From: Aralia elata
Taxonomy: Eukaryota; Streptophyta; Magnoliopsida; Apiales; Araliaceae
NCBI GenBank assembly: GCA_034770075.1
Contig: CM068384.1
Location: 94,390,720 to 94,454,719 of the forward strand
DNA: 64,000 nucleotides
Direction: 5' to 3'
Position 1 is the first letter of the stretch. Each line of letters starts with the position of its first letter. A program made the translations under genes and the position numbers. This document shows positions 22,989-33,784 of this stretch, in pieces. The notes under the pieces are model-generated. The model searched no databases. It saw only the letters and a list, made by a program, of their open reading frames with translations, and had not been told where the DNA came from.

Positions 22989-24722
22989 TGTTAGGTTTGT
23001 ATAACGCGAACATGCAATCAAATTACATAAATAAAGCGGAAGCGCGATAAAATCAGATTTTAAAAATTTTATACAAACCATCACCATGACCTTTCTTTAT
23101 GCACAATTATTAATTAAACGAAATAGATGCAGAATAAGAATTATACCCTTATAAACTTCTAGCTTCCTCAAGTACAAATTCACCTCCAATTCCTTCGCGT
23201 TCTCCTTGAATTCCACCAATTAAATTCCTTCCTTTGATCAACGTTAACCACCCAAGTGTTTAGCCTCTAGAGGTGATCCACCAAGGAATAATATCTATTT
23301 TAGAAGATGGGTATTGGCAAAACCCTAGTTTCTATCTCTATAGAAATTGTAAGTACTTTCCATAATTCTTATGCAAGAGTGTGTAACCCCAATCTATGAT
23401 AAGACTTTTCTTATTTATAGATGTAGAAAAACCCTTCCCTAAACTATTTAGGATTAAGGTTTCTATTCTAATTAAACTCCTTTAATTAATTCTACTCCTA
23501 TTCCAATTAGGAATTCATGAGAGAGTAATTCTATTAATTAATATTTAATATTTCTAAAATATTAAATAATAAATATTAAGCTATTTAATTTATTCTATCT
23601 CCATAGACTAAATTAAATACACATAACTTATTATTACAATTATGTCATTTACTTCTTAAATAAATATCTTTCTTTTGCGGTGTGACCCTTTAGGTTCTCC
23701 ATATTAAACCGGTTGCGAATAAATCAATTAGAACAATTCTAATCTTATTTAAATAAATAAATTAGAGCGCCCCTGCGCGAGCCTTATTGAAAACTAAAGC
23801 AAGAAGGGAGAAACTAAACTATTTAATTCATTTAAATAAATAATATTTATTCTACAATAAGGGTAAGCCCCCTTAGCGATTAACGACTTTTCAGATAATA
23901 TAGATTTCAACATTAATCATAAAAGAACCTTTCAGTGAATAGTTATCGTACAATTCAATCCTTCTACCATACAATGTCCTAATTAAATATAAGACATGGA
24001 TTTACTGTCAAGTCTTATTTTATTTAATTATATGTATTTCGATTCCCAAATGCACAACTCTAAATAATGCAAATTAGCTGTCATTTATCGAATCACATAG
24101 GACATTCACATCTTTTACTAGACGTGGTAGATTCTTTGTTGATCATTCACTTATCTCCATGCACAGCTTATTATACCCAATCATACCCTTTGATATACCC
24201 CAAAGGTCTTAAGGGACATGTCAAAGTATAACTCATCATACACAAGATACTATGATGATCTCAAGTTTAAGGATCACTTGTACTACTATCACTTGAGGAA
24301 TTCCTATTGACAGCCGAGTAAAACTCCATTAGGTATTCCTTAACGAGCCACGTTCATTTAACTTATTCTCTAATAAGCACCTACATACTTGCTTTAGTAT
24401 CTCCACACAAATGATTATGAGATCAATCATCCTCTTCCTAAGAGCAAGCAATGTATGTACTAATTTATCCGGATTCACTAATCCCCTTTTTAGTAATCCA
24501 ACGATTAGGAACGATTTTAGTTTGTGAGCTATCTAGAATTTAGATCTCATTAGCATGATCACCATCATGATTTTAAAAGCATTGCTCAAAACTATGGGTT
24601 TATCACATTTAATATAACAGCACCATGTAGATAATGTAAAATGCCTTTTATAACTAAATAAAATTACAAAGTATATGCTACATCATATCAAATATGATTG
24701 GCTTGTGTGCATACTACTTTCA
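22989..24722 (-). repeat. 5' LTR of copia element C (1734 bp)
   Basis: On the minus strand it runs from TGAAAGTAGTATGCACAC at 24722 to CCTAACA at 22989. Relative to C's 3' LTR it lacks a stretch near 23535 and another near 24077, and it carries a 52-base insertion at 23765-23816. Several percent of positions differ between the two LTRs by eye. Confidence 0.92.
23765..23816. other. 52-base GC-richer insertion inside C's 5' LTR
   Basis: It interrupts a stretch continuous in all the other LTR copies (compare 16555 or 30772). It starts GAGCGCCCCTGCGCGAG and ends AAGAAGGGAGAAACTA. No terminal repeats are seen. The source is not recognised; filler DNA at a repaired break is possible. Confidence 0.6.
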
Positions 24723-27297
24723 ACCGCGCCACCGTTTAAGTTAAACACATACCCTGAAATGGATTTACTGTCATCTTGGTCCGTTTGAAAACTTGAGTTT
24801 GTATAGCCCTCTAGTTTCAATTCAGACCCACTGTAGACAAGAAATACATCCTTAGTTCTTCTCAAGTACTTTAGGATGTTTTTCACTGCCTTCTAGTGCT
24901 CTTCTCCTAGATTCGACTGATATCTGCTCGTTACACTAAGTGCATGAGCAACATCTGTTCTAGTACATATCATACCGTATATGATAGATCCTATTGCGGA
25001 AGCATAAGGAATCTTACTCATACGGTCTCTCTCCTCAGGTGTCTTTGGGGCCTATTTCTGGGAGAGATGTATTCCATGGCTCATCGGCATGAGACCTCTC
25101 TTGGATTCTTTCATGCTAAACTTCTTTAGCATCGAGTCAATGTACTTTCCTTGGGTCAAGCCCAGCATCCTTTTAGATCTATCTCTACAGATCTTTATCC
25201 CAAAAATATAGGATGCCTCACCCAAGTCCTTCATGGAGAAGTGCTTAGATAACCAAATTTTGATCGACTGTAGCATAGGAACATCATTCTCTATCAATAA
25301 TATATCATCAACATATAATACAAGGAATGATACAGTGCTCCCACTAACCTTCTTGTACACACATGGTTCATCCTCGTTTTTGATAAAATCAAACCTTTTG
25401 ATTATCTCATCAAAACGGATGTTCCACCTTCGAGAAGCTTGCTTCAATCCATAAATGGATCGTTGTAGCTTACAGACTTAGTTTATTCCAACCGTTGAAA
25501 CAAAACCCTCTGGTTGAATCATATATACATTCTCCTCAAGCTCTCCATTGAGGAAGGCCGTTTTCAAGTCCATTTGCCAGATTTCGTAGTCATAATAAGC
25601 TGCAATTGCAAGCAAAATCCGAATGGACTTGAGCATTGCTACTAGTGAGAAGGTTTCATCATAGTCAACTCCTTGTCTTTGTTTGAAACCTTCTGTAACC
25701 AATCGGGCCTTATAGGCCTCTACTTTACTGTCCGCTCCAGTCTTTCTCTTAAAGACCCATTTACACCCAATAGGCTTTATGCCCTCAGGTGGTGAAACCA
25801 AAGTCCAGACTTTGTTTTCATACATGGAGTCCATCTCGGATTTCATGGCTTCAAGCCATTTCTCTGAGTCTTTACTACTCATAGCCTCTTCGTAAGTCAA
25901 TGGATCATCATCATCTATGATGAATCCATACCTATCAGGTATCTTCGGTACTCTTCCAGATTTACGAATAGGTAGTGGTACAGTAGGTTCTTCCACTTGG
26001 TCAGGTACCTGACTTTGATCCGTAGTATTTTGTGATTCTTGAACTTCTTCAAGATATATCTTACTCCCACTAACCCATTCAAGATTAAACTCCTTTTCCA
26101 AGAAGGCAGCGTGTTTCGCAACAAACACCTTTTAATCAGTAGGATGATAGAAATAATATCCTAAACTTTCTTTAGGATAACCCACAAATCTACACCTATT
26201 GGATCTAGTCTTCAGCTTATCATGCTCAAACTTTTTGACATAAGCTGGACAACCCCAAGTCTTAACATGCTTAAGACTAGGTTTCCTCCCTGTCCATATC
26301 TCATATAGGGTCTTTGGGACGGATTTGGTAGGTACCTTATTAAGTAGGTATGCAGCGGTTTCTAGGGCATAACCCCAGAAGGATATTGGAAGGTCGGTAA
26401 AACTCATCATGGAACGAACCATGTCCAACAATGTTCGATTTCTCCTTTCAGATACACCATTCAACTGTGGCGTCCCTGGTGGAGTCCATTGTGAGATTAT
26501 ACCATTTTCTTTGAGACAATTGAGAAATTCATTGGTCAAGTATTCCCCTCCTCGATCCGATCGAAGAATCTTAATACTCTTACCAGTTTGCTTCTCTACT
26601 TCACTTCTGAATTCTTTGAACTTTTCAAACGATTCAGATTTGTATTTCATTAAATACACATATCCAAATCTAGAATGATCATTAGTGAAAGTAATAAAAT
26701 AAGAATACCCTCCTCGTGCATTCGTTATCATAGGTCCACATACGTCTGTGTGTACCAACGCTAACAACTCTATAACTCTTTCTCCTTTTCCACTAAAAGG
26801 GGATTTAGTCATCTTACCCATGAGACAAGATTCACAAGTTGGATATGATTCGTAATCAGATAGCTCTAAAAGCCCATCTTTATGCAACTTGGATAATCTT
26901 GTTTCATTAATATGACTGAGTCTACAGTGCCACATAAAGGTATAATTAACATAATCTCTTTTTCTTTTCTTTGTTTGTTCAATTTGAAGTATATTTTCAT
27001 GCAAGTCTAGTATGTAAAGTCCATTCAGTAGATTGCCAACACCATATAAAACATTTTTATTATAAATAGAACAACTATTGTTCTTTATTATAATATCAAA
27101 ACCATCCATATCCAATACAGAAATTGAAATAATGTTTTTAATGAGTGTCGCAACATAATAACAATTATTTAAACTAATGAACTTGCCCGAAGGCAGTGCT
27201 AAACAATAAGTCCCTACAGCTAATGCAGCAACCTTTGCTCCATTTCCCACTCGTAGGATGACTTCATCCTTGTTCAGCTTTCTACTTCTGCTTAGTC
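24723..27297 (-). pseudogene. pol: Pol of element B: protease end, integrase, reverse transcriptase, RNase H start
   Basis: The reading frame holds without a shift from 27751 to 24728. Protease DTG lies near 27330. The integrase zinc finger (WHCRLSH ... CESCLMGK) is at about 26935-26815, followed by the HTDVCGP, NDHSRFGYVY and RGGEYLTNEF core blocks. The KWVFK, TAFLNGELEE and YGLKQASR blocks of reverse transcriptase follow, with YVDD at 25304-25315. RNase H begins LKLEGYTNSSFQTDQDDSKS and ends at GGAV, where element C interrupts. In-frame stops: 27299-27301 (TAG), 26129-26131 (TAA), 25478-25480 (TAA), one at about 25054 (TAG), and one TAG near 24890. The catalytic motifs survive but the protein does not. 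Confidence 0.9.
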
Positions 27298-27298
27298 C

Positions 27299-28238
27299 CT
27301 ACATATTATTACATATGTGAGAACTACAGCCGGTATCCAATACCCAAGTAGAATTTTGACTTTCAGAAAAATTAATTTCAATCATGAACAAACCTAGATC
27401 GGAAGTTGAAGCTTCTCCAAGCTTCTTCTGTTTTTGGTCCGCAAGATACTCCTTGCAGTTCCTCTTCCAATGTCCCGACTTGTTACAATGGTAGCAAATT
27501 CCTTTGCTATCAGGACCAAGTTTCTTTTTATCCTTGATTTTTGCCTTGCTCTTAGCCTTCTTGTTTTTCTTCTTTTCAGAAGATACCTTGGGCCTCTTCC
27601 TTTTCTTGGAAGAATCATCCACTAGTAAGACTTGGTTCTTGTTGGATGCGAAGTGACCTTCAGTAGTTTTCAGCATGTTAAGTAACTCAGGCAAGCTGAC
27701 GTCCAACTTATTCATGTGAAAATTCACAACAAATTGTGAGAAGGTGTCCAAGAGTGACTACAAGATCAAATCTTGACTTAACTCCCCATCCATCACGAAC
27801 CCAAGCTGTCCAAGTTGTTCAATTAGATTGATCATCTTAAGGACATAAGTCTCAATGGTAGTGCCCTCGGTCATACGAGATCGGAAGAACTCCTTAGATA
27901 TCTGATATCTAGCAGTCCTACTTTGTTCACCATACAACTCTTTGAGGTGCAACAATATAGTAGGAGCATCCATAGTTTCATGCTGACGCTGAAGCTCGTT
28001 ACTTATGGATACGAGCATGATGCATTGAGCCAAAATTGCATCATCTTGCCACTTTCTGAAAGTAGCAATCTCTTCCTCAGAGGCTGTTTCTGCAACATTT
28101 GCAGGGACTGGCGAATTTAAGTAATAAGAAATCTTTTCAGCAGTGAGAACAATCTCAGATTCCTTAACTAGTCCGTGTAATTCGGTCCGGTCAGTTTGTT
28201 AGCATCAAGTATGTTACGCAGTGATAGTGAGTTTGACA
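27299..28238 (-). pseudogene. gag: Gag of element B with protease start
   Basis: ATG at 28238 starts the family's N-terminus (SNSLSLRNI). A TAG at 28170-28168 replaces the Trp of TDWLRNLR, and one base is missing a few codons later near 28155. From 28033 the frame is open to a TAG at 27760-27758, then from 27751 through the CCHC knuckle (CYHCNKSGHWKRNC, about 27500-27460) to DTGCSSHIC. Lysine-rich sequence precedes the knuckle, as expected for an RNA-binding nucleocapsid. Confidence 0.85.
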
Positions 28239-29898
28239 TTTTTAAATTCTGCATGTGAAAATAGACAACATTTTAGCATTCATTCATTTAATTAATTACC
28301 AAACTAAATTAGGTCTTTATTTAAATTGGTATCTCCCACTATTTTTATCAAACTATATTACCCTCATTATATAGTTCAGCAAATCTAATTAAAGATTTGC
28401 TAGTGAGATTAAGGACCCCATTTCAAATGTATATAGCCTTGTGTGTGCACAACAAACTATATATAAATAAATAGGTAAATAACCATTGTCAATTACATCA
28501 CTATGTAACTCCTTATTTTTGCCTCTTAGATTATACTGGTCAAGTGTGTGCACATCCGAACTAAAATAATCTAAGTTAAGTCCAACCTAGCACTTCCATA
28601 TATGTGAAGAGAAAAAGACCACCCTTGTGTGTGCACAACAAAGCAGTAATGTTCAATTCCTTATAAGCATCAAATGTGATAAAACAACATCTTAAATATT
28701 TAATACCCGCCTTGTGTGTGCACAACAAACTCATATTAAATATTTAATACTCTATTGTTTTATCATGCTAGAAGGCGACGTTCGATATTCCTAATATCTT
28801 TAAATACTTAGGACTTAATATTATTTCTTTGAGTGGTTTGTTATTATTAGTCTCATCTTGTTTAGCGCGCATGCACATATATATATAAAATACGCGTCAT
28901 ATTATTTAACATGCGAAGCATGTTGTATAATATATAATAAATATATATAGTAATCATGCACATATAGAATACTATATTCTACCCGGATTGATTATGGACT
29001 TTTATTCTAATTTGGTACACTAGAGCCACCAAGTGAACTAAAAGGTCAAACCTAGGGTGCAAGAATAAAATTTAAATATAACTATTATATTTAAACCTGG
29101 GCTCCATTACAAACGGGTCTTCATGCGCTCCTTGCTCCTTTGTCTCCAATTCTTCAAAATTAATTCTAACTAGTCCTATTACAACAACTATTTACAATAA
29201 ATAGAAACCTTGATCAGCAGTCAAGGGGAAGTATATAGGAGGGAGATTGAATTTTACATTAAGAAAAATTAGAGAAGACGAGGTACGCAGACCCCATTTA
29301 TAAAAACTCATACATTCAAGCATCCTCTAAAATAATTCCAATCAGACATTAGTCAATAGTCCATAATCAATCCCTATTTATTATCATACATATCTCTAGA
29401 TGTATTAATAAATAACATTCATCTAATGAATATTAAAACCATTCTATATATGCATTGATATCAATTAATGGGCAAACGTTTTGCTAATATTTAGTTTTGA
29501 AACAAAATAAACTCTTTTATTTTAATCAAAGACGAAATCCAAATTAAACTCCTTTAATTTTAGCCGTCTGAAATCCTATTCCAGATAAAATAAACATCTT
29601 TATTTTAAACTTATATCAATTAAATAAACCATTTATTTTAATTGAAGGAAAAATTATTTTTTCGGATTCTACTGTCCGGCGCAGCTGCGCCCAGAATAAA
29701 CTGAGAAATGGCGTAGCTACGCTGAACCCTAGAAACGACTTTCTAGGTTTGGACGGAGCTGCGCTCCAGAATGAACTGGAAACGGCGCAGCTGCGCCGCG
29801 TAGCAGATTCAGAAAAACAGATTCTGCCCAAATATTTCGATCCAATCGCATACCATACACACAAGGAATCATCAAAATCGATAATTAGCACAAGATTA
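28239..29898 (-). other. Untranslated leader of element B
   Basis: It carries the same repeated motif (CCTTGTGTGTGCACAACAAA, about 28437, 28624 and 28710) and the hairpin at 28908-28924. Near the primer site is a GC-rich cluster (29678-29797) with GGCGCAGCTGCGCC twice, GGCGTAGCTACGC and GGAGCTGCGCTCC. No coding capacity was found. Confidence 0.72.
29678..29797. repeat. GGCGCAGCTGCGCC palindrome cluster in B's leader
   Basis: Perfect 14-bp palindromes lie at 29678-29691 and 29784-29797, with degenerate ones at 29711-29722 and 29754-29766. The identical 14-mer occurs in the unrelated gypsy LTR G at 61038 and 61598. Confidence 0.85.
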
Positions 29899-29911
29899 GG
29901 CTCTGATGCCA
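29899..29911 (-). other. Primer binding site of element B
   Basis: TGGCATCAGAGCC on the minus strand follows the LTR end and matches the initiator tRNA-Met site with one change. Confidence 0.82.
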
Positions 29912-29912
29912 C

Positions 29913-31550
29913 GGTTAGGTTTGTATATGACGCGAACAAGCAATCAAATTACATAAATAAAGCGGAAGCGCGATAAAATCGGATTTTTTAAAATTTTATA
30001 CAAACCATCACCATGATTATTCTATGTGCTCAATTAACGATATAAATGAAAGAGATAGAGATAAAAATTATACCCTCGTAGAATCGTGCTTTCTCGGGTA
30101 CAAGTTCACCTCCAATTCCTTCGCGTTCTCCTTTAATTCCACCGACTAAATTCCTTTGCTTGATCAACGTTAGCCACCCAAGTGTTTGGCCTCCAGAGGT
30201 GATCCACCAAGGAAGAATAATTATTCAATAAGATGGGTGTTGGCAAAACCCTAGTTTCTATCTCTATAGAAATTGTAAGTACTCTCTACAATCTAATGCA
30301 AGAGTGTGTAACCCTATTCTATGATAAGACTCCTCTTATTTATAGATGTAGGAATAACCCTTCCCTAAACTATTTAGGATTAGAGTTTCTATTAAAATTA
30401 AACTCATTTAATTAATTATACTCCTAATCCAATTAGGAATTCATGAGAGAGTACTTCTATTAATTAATTCACAATCCCTATTAGTAATTAAATAATAGTA
30501 ATAGTAATAATAATAATAAGACTCCTCTTATTAATTTATATTTAATATTTCTAAAATATTAAATAATAAATATTAAGCTATTTAATTTATTCTATCTCCA
30601 TAGATTAAATTAAATACACTTAACTTATTATTACAATTATGTTATTTACTTCTTAAATAAATATTTTTTCTTTCGCCGTGAGACCCTTTAGGTTCTCCAT
30701 ATTAAACCGGTTGTGAATAAATCAATTAGAACAATTCTAATCTTATTTAAATAAATAAATTAAACTATTTAATTTATTTAAATAAATAATATTTATTCTA
30801 CAATAAGGGTAAGCCCCCTTAGCGATTAACGACTTTCCAGATAATATAGATTTCAACATTAATCACAAAAGAACCTTTCAGTGCATAGTTACCGTACAAC
30901 TCAATCCTTCTACCATACAATGTCTCAATTAAATATAAGACATGGAATTACTGTCAAGTCGTATTTTATTTAATTATATGCATTTCGATTCTCAAATGCA
31001 CAACTCTAAATAATGCAAATTAGAAACTCCTTTTTCTAATTTCATTCTGCCTTGGCCAAGGACTACTGAGTTATCATTTATCGAATCACATAGGACATTC
31101 ACACCTTTTACTAGACGAGGTAGATTCTTTGTTGATCATTCACCTATCTCCATGTACAACTAATTATACCCAATCATACCCTTTGATATACCCAAAAGGT
31201 CTTAAGGGACATGTCAAAGTATAACTCATCATACACAAGATACTATGATGATCTCAAGTCCAAGGATCACTTGTACTACTATCACTAGAGGAATTCCTAT
31301 TGACAGGCGAGTAAAACTCCATTAGGTATTCCTTAGCGAGCCACGTTTAGTGAACTTATTCTCCAATAAGCACCTACATACTTGCTTTAGTGTCTCCACA
31401 CAATTGATTATGAGATTAATCATCCTCTTCTTAAGAGCAAGCAACGTATGTACTAATCTATCCGGATTCACTAATCCCCTTTTTAGTAATCCAACGATTA
31501 GGAACGATTTTAGTTTGTGAGCTATCTAGAATTTAGATCTCATTAACATG
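29913..31550 (-). repeat. 5' LTR of copia element B, start deleted
   Basis: It ends CAAACCTAACC at 29913 (terminal CA mutated to CC). Its start is missing: sequence stops at 31550, about 190 bp short of a full copy, where D's LTR begins with TGATGGG. A TATA box complement is at 30337-30344. Confidence 0.9.
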
Positions 31551-33646
31551 TGATGGGTGTGTTTTATATACACAAATTAGGCACATTTGAGCTTGATAAT
31601 TTGTAAATCCTAAGTCATTTCGTTTGGTTTTTATATATTTTTATCATATTTTTGTAAAATGTTATTTTGTATTACGTTTATGTGTTTTGTATTGCTTTTA
31701 TGTGTTTTTACTTAGTTTTGTAGGAAGTGGAATAAGAGACCAATGCTCATGGATGCCTAATTTGCCATTTTGAGCCTAACTTTGGCTCTGTAGCTGCTTG
31801 TTTCCAATTTTCACCCATGATCCAATCCGAATCTCTCAAAACTCAAAGAATGAAAGTTGTAGATATTTGTCTTAGCTTTCTAGAGCATCTTGAATCATCC
31901 AATTTGAAGTTTGTATGAGAGAGTTATGGCCATTTTACCATCGGATTTGGCATGCATTTTACACAGCAGTTGCTTCGGGATCAATTTAAGCCTTTTTCCG
32001 GACATTTTCTCATCAAGCTCCAGTTATGAAAGTTGTAGAGCTCTTTCTTACTTTCCATAGCCTATTTACACGCCTAAATCCGAGTTCGGACGAAGAAGTT
32101 ATGGTCATTTTACTAACAAAGGTCAAAGCTGAGTCGGGTTACAGGCCACTGGCGCGGGCGCGCGGATTTGGATGCGGGCGCGCGGCGCCTGGCATCAGGC
32201 AGCCAGCGCGCGCGCGCGCGGCGTGGGCGTGTCGTGGGCGTGCGGCAAGGCCAGGGGCTGGGCGCGGGCGCGGCGGGCAGCGTGCGGGCGCGCCCGGGCG
32301 TGCTGAGTGCGATCTTTTGAGCTCCTAGTGCGATTCCAGCTCACTTTTTGACCCAAAATCTGATGTTTGGCTAGGGTTTTTCATGGAGGCACTATATAAT
32401 ATCTCATTGGGGCTTCATATATGAAAACTAGGGATTGGGAGGCTACACTAAAACATCAAAATTGAGAGCAAAAGTGCTGCAATACAAGGAAAAACTCAGC
32501 ACAAGCCAAAGAACCAAGAAGGAAAGGATTGTCAAGGCATATCTAAACCTTGGGAGGCTGCACATACATCATCAAGAAGAGCTTAAGGGCTGCAATTCAA
32601 AGAAATTTCCAGCACAAGCTAAGGAGCAAAAAGGAGAAAAGAATGCCAAAGGAAGAGGAAAAGCTAGAGATTGGCATCAACCAAGCAAGCAACATATGAA
32701 TATCTTCTAATTGGGTTTTATCATCTCTTGCTTTCCTTTAAATTTGTAATTCTAATTTATGATGAACACCATGTGTTTGATGTTTTGCTTAGCTACCATG
32801 AACTAGACCTTAATTTCTAAGATTTCAATGGAACCCAACACATAGTTTGAATTGATTTCTCTCTCTTTGTTATTAACTACTCATTTATGAATTGTATGTC
32901 ATAATTTATGCTTCATATATTAATTGCCTAGCTAGTAATTACCGTGGGAACCTATATGAACTTGACGAACGGATTATAGTGTTTAGACCTTGTTATGATA
33001 TCATGCGAAAGTTAAAGATTATCGTGGGTTATTAATTGAGATTAAGTGACGTGTGTCTTGTTGATTATCCTCAATGATAGGTAACTTGATAGTATTTAGG
33101 ATAGATATATACCTAGATACCGTGTGCAACCAATGGAGAATCTATTCTTAATGACTTCCTATGTGAAAGTTGGTAATTGAAGGGACGGTAAATGAGATTT
33201 AGTGACACGTGTCTTGTTATTGTTCTTGAAATTAGTCTCTTGATAGTGTGTAGGATAGACATATACCTACACGCCGCATTAGGAAGATTCGAATTTGACC
33301 ATCGACAGAGGCTTATAAGTAGCTTTGATTTCTCGGTTGGCAATTCTATGTTGTTAATTAATTCAAATGAGAGAGTTAGGATATTCAAATTAAGTGTTGG
33401 GGGAAATTGCAATCTTAGACTTGTTAATATTAGATTTCGTTATCTTAATGCTTTTCATATCTTTTAATTATTACAAACAACAAAAACTCAAATCATCATT
33501 TGTCTAAATAAAATCGAGACGATATATAGTTGGTACTTGGGATACACTAGAACAATTCCCTGTGGGTTCGACAACTCTCTTATCACTTTATTACTTGTTG
33601 ACCGCGTATACTTGCGCGTATTTATCGGTTGCGAAATCGACCAACA
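31551..33646 (+). repeat. LTR 1 of element D (2096 bp)
   Basis: It starts TGATGGGTGTG and ends GACCAACA. It contains two copies of the GAAAGTTGTAG module (about 31848-31945 and 32022-32115), a GC island (32146-32310) with a (GC)n run, and TATATAAT at 32393-32400. A 91-codon frame at 32435-32710 lacks an ATG and is not called. Confidence 0.9.
32146..32310 (+). promoter_or_regulatory. CpG-rich island upstream of D's TATA box
   Basis: About 165 bases of mostly G and C, including GGCGCGGGCGCGCGG repeats and an alternating (CG)7-8 tract, end about 80 bases before TATATAAT. The island is repeated in LTR 2 (36735-36890) and LTR 3 (41322-41475) with small length changes. Alternating CG could form Z-DNA. 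A role as promoter is inferred from position only. Confidence 0.55.
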
Positions 33647-33652
33647 AGTTTT

Positions 33653-33670
33653 TGGCGCCGTTGCCGGGGA
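33653..33670 (+). other. Primer binding site, tRNA-Asp type
   Basis: TGGCGCCGTTGCCGGGGA is complementary to the 3' end of plant tRNA-Asp. It lies six bases after the LTR end. Athila-group elements are known for this site. Confidence 0.85.
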
Positions 33671-33784
33671 ATTGTTCTTCTAGTGTTTTTCCAATATTAA
33701 TGACAATCGAATTGGTCTTAATTTAGACTTGTAAATAATTTGCTTATTATTTATTTTGTTTTGTTTTGATTTTTTTTTCAGTTA

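Larger units (their letters stand above)
15710..24722 (-). mobile_element. Ty1/copia element C, nested in B
   Basis: This is a 9.0-kb insertion with LTRs at both ends, a primer site, a polypurine tract and 5-bp target duplications. Its gag-pol is riddled with frameshifts and stops, and the reverse transcriptase motif has lost its paired aspartates. B, which must predate it, keeps its frame much better. C was therefore probably already defective and moved with proteins from a relative. Confidence 0.92.
13476..31550 (-). mobile_element. Ty1/copia element B, inserted antisense in A
   Basis: On the minus strand the order is: 5' LTR 31550-29913 (start lost), primer site 29911-29899, leader, gag 28238-27299, pol 27297-24723, an interruption by element C (24722-15710), the rest of RNase H 15709-15311, polypurine tract, and 3' LTR 15296-13476. 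Coding is complete in outline but carries stops. About 190 bp of the 5' LTR are missing where element D begins. Confidence 0.9.

Noticed and set aside
32026..32328. Ala/Arg/Gly-rich frames across the D GC island
   Set aside because: Composition-driven: GC-rich repeats leave all frames open. Both strands give similar low-complexity peptides.
32435..32710. 91-codon frame in all three D LTRs
   Set aside because: It has no ATG start (begins at TTG). Conservation follows from LTR identity, and the lysine-rich composition reflects A-rich DNA.
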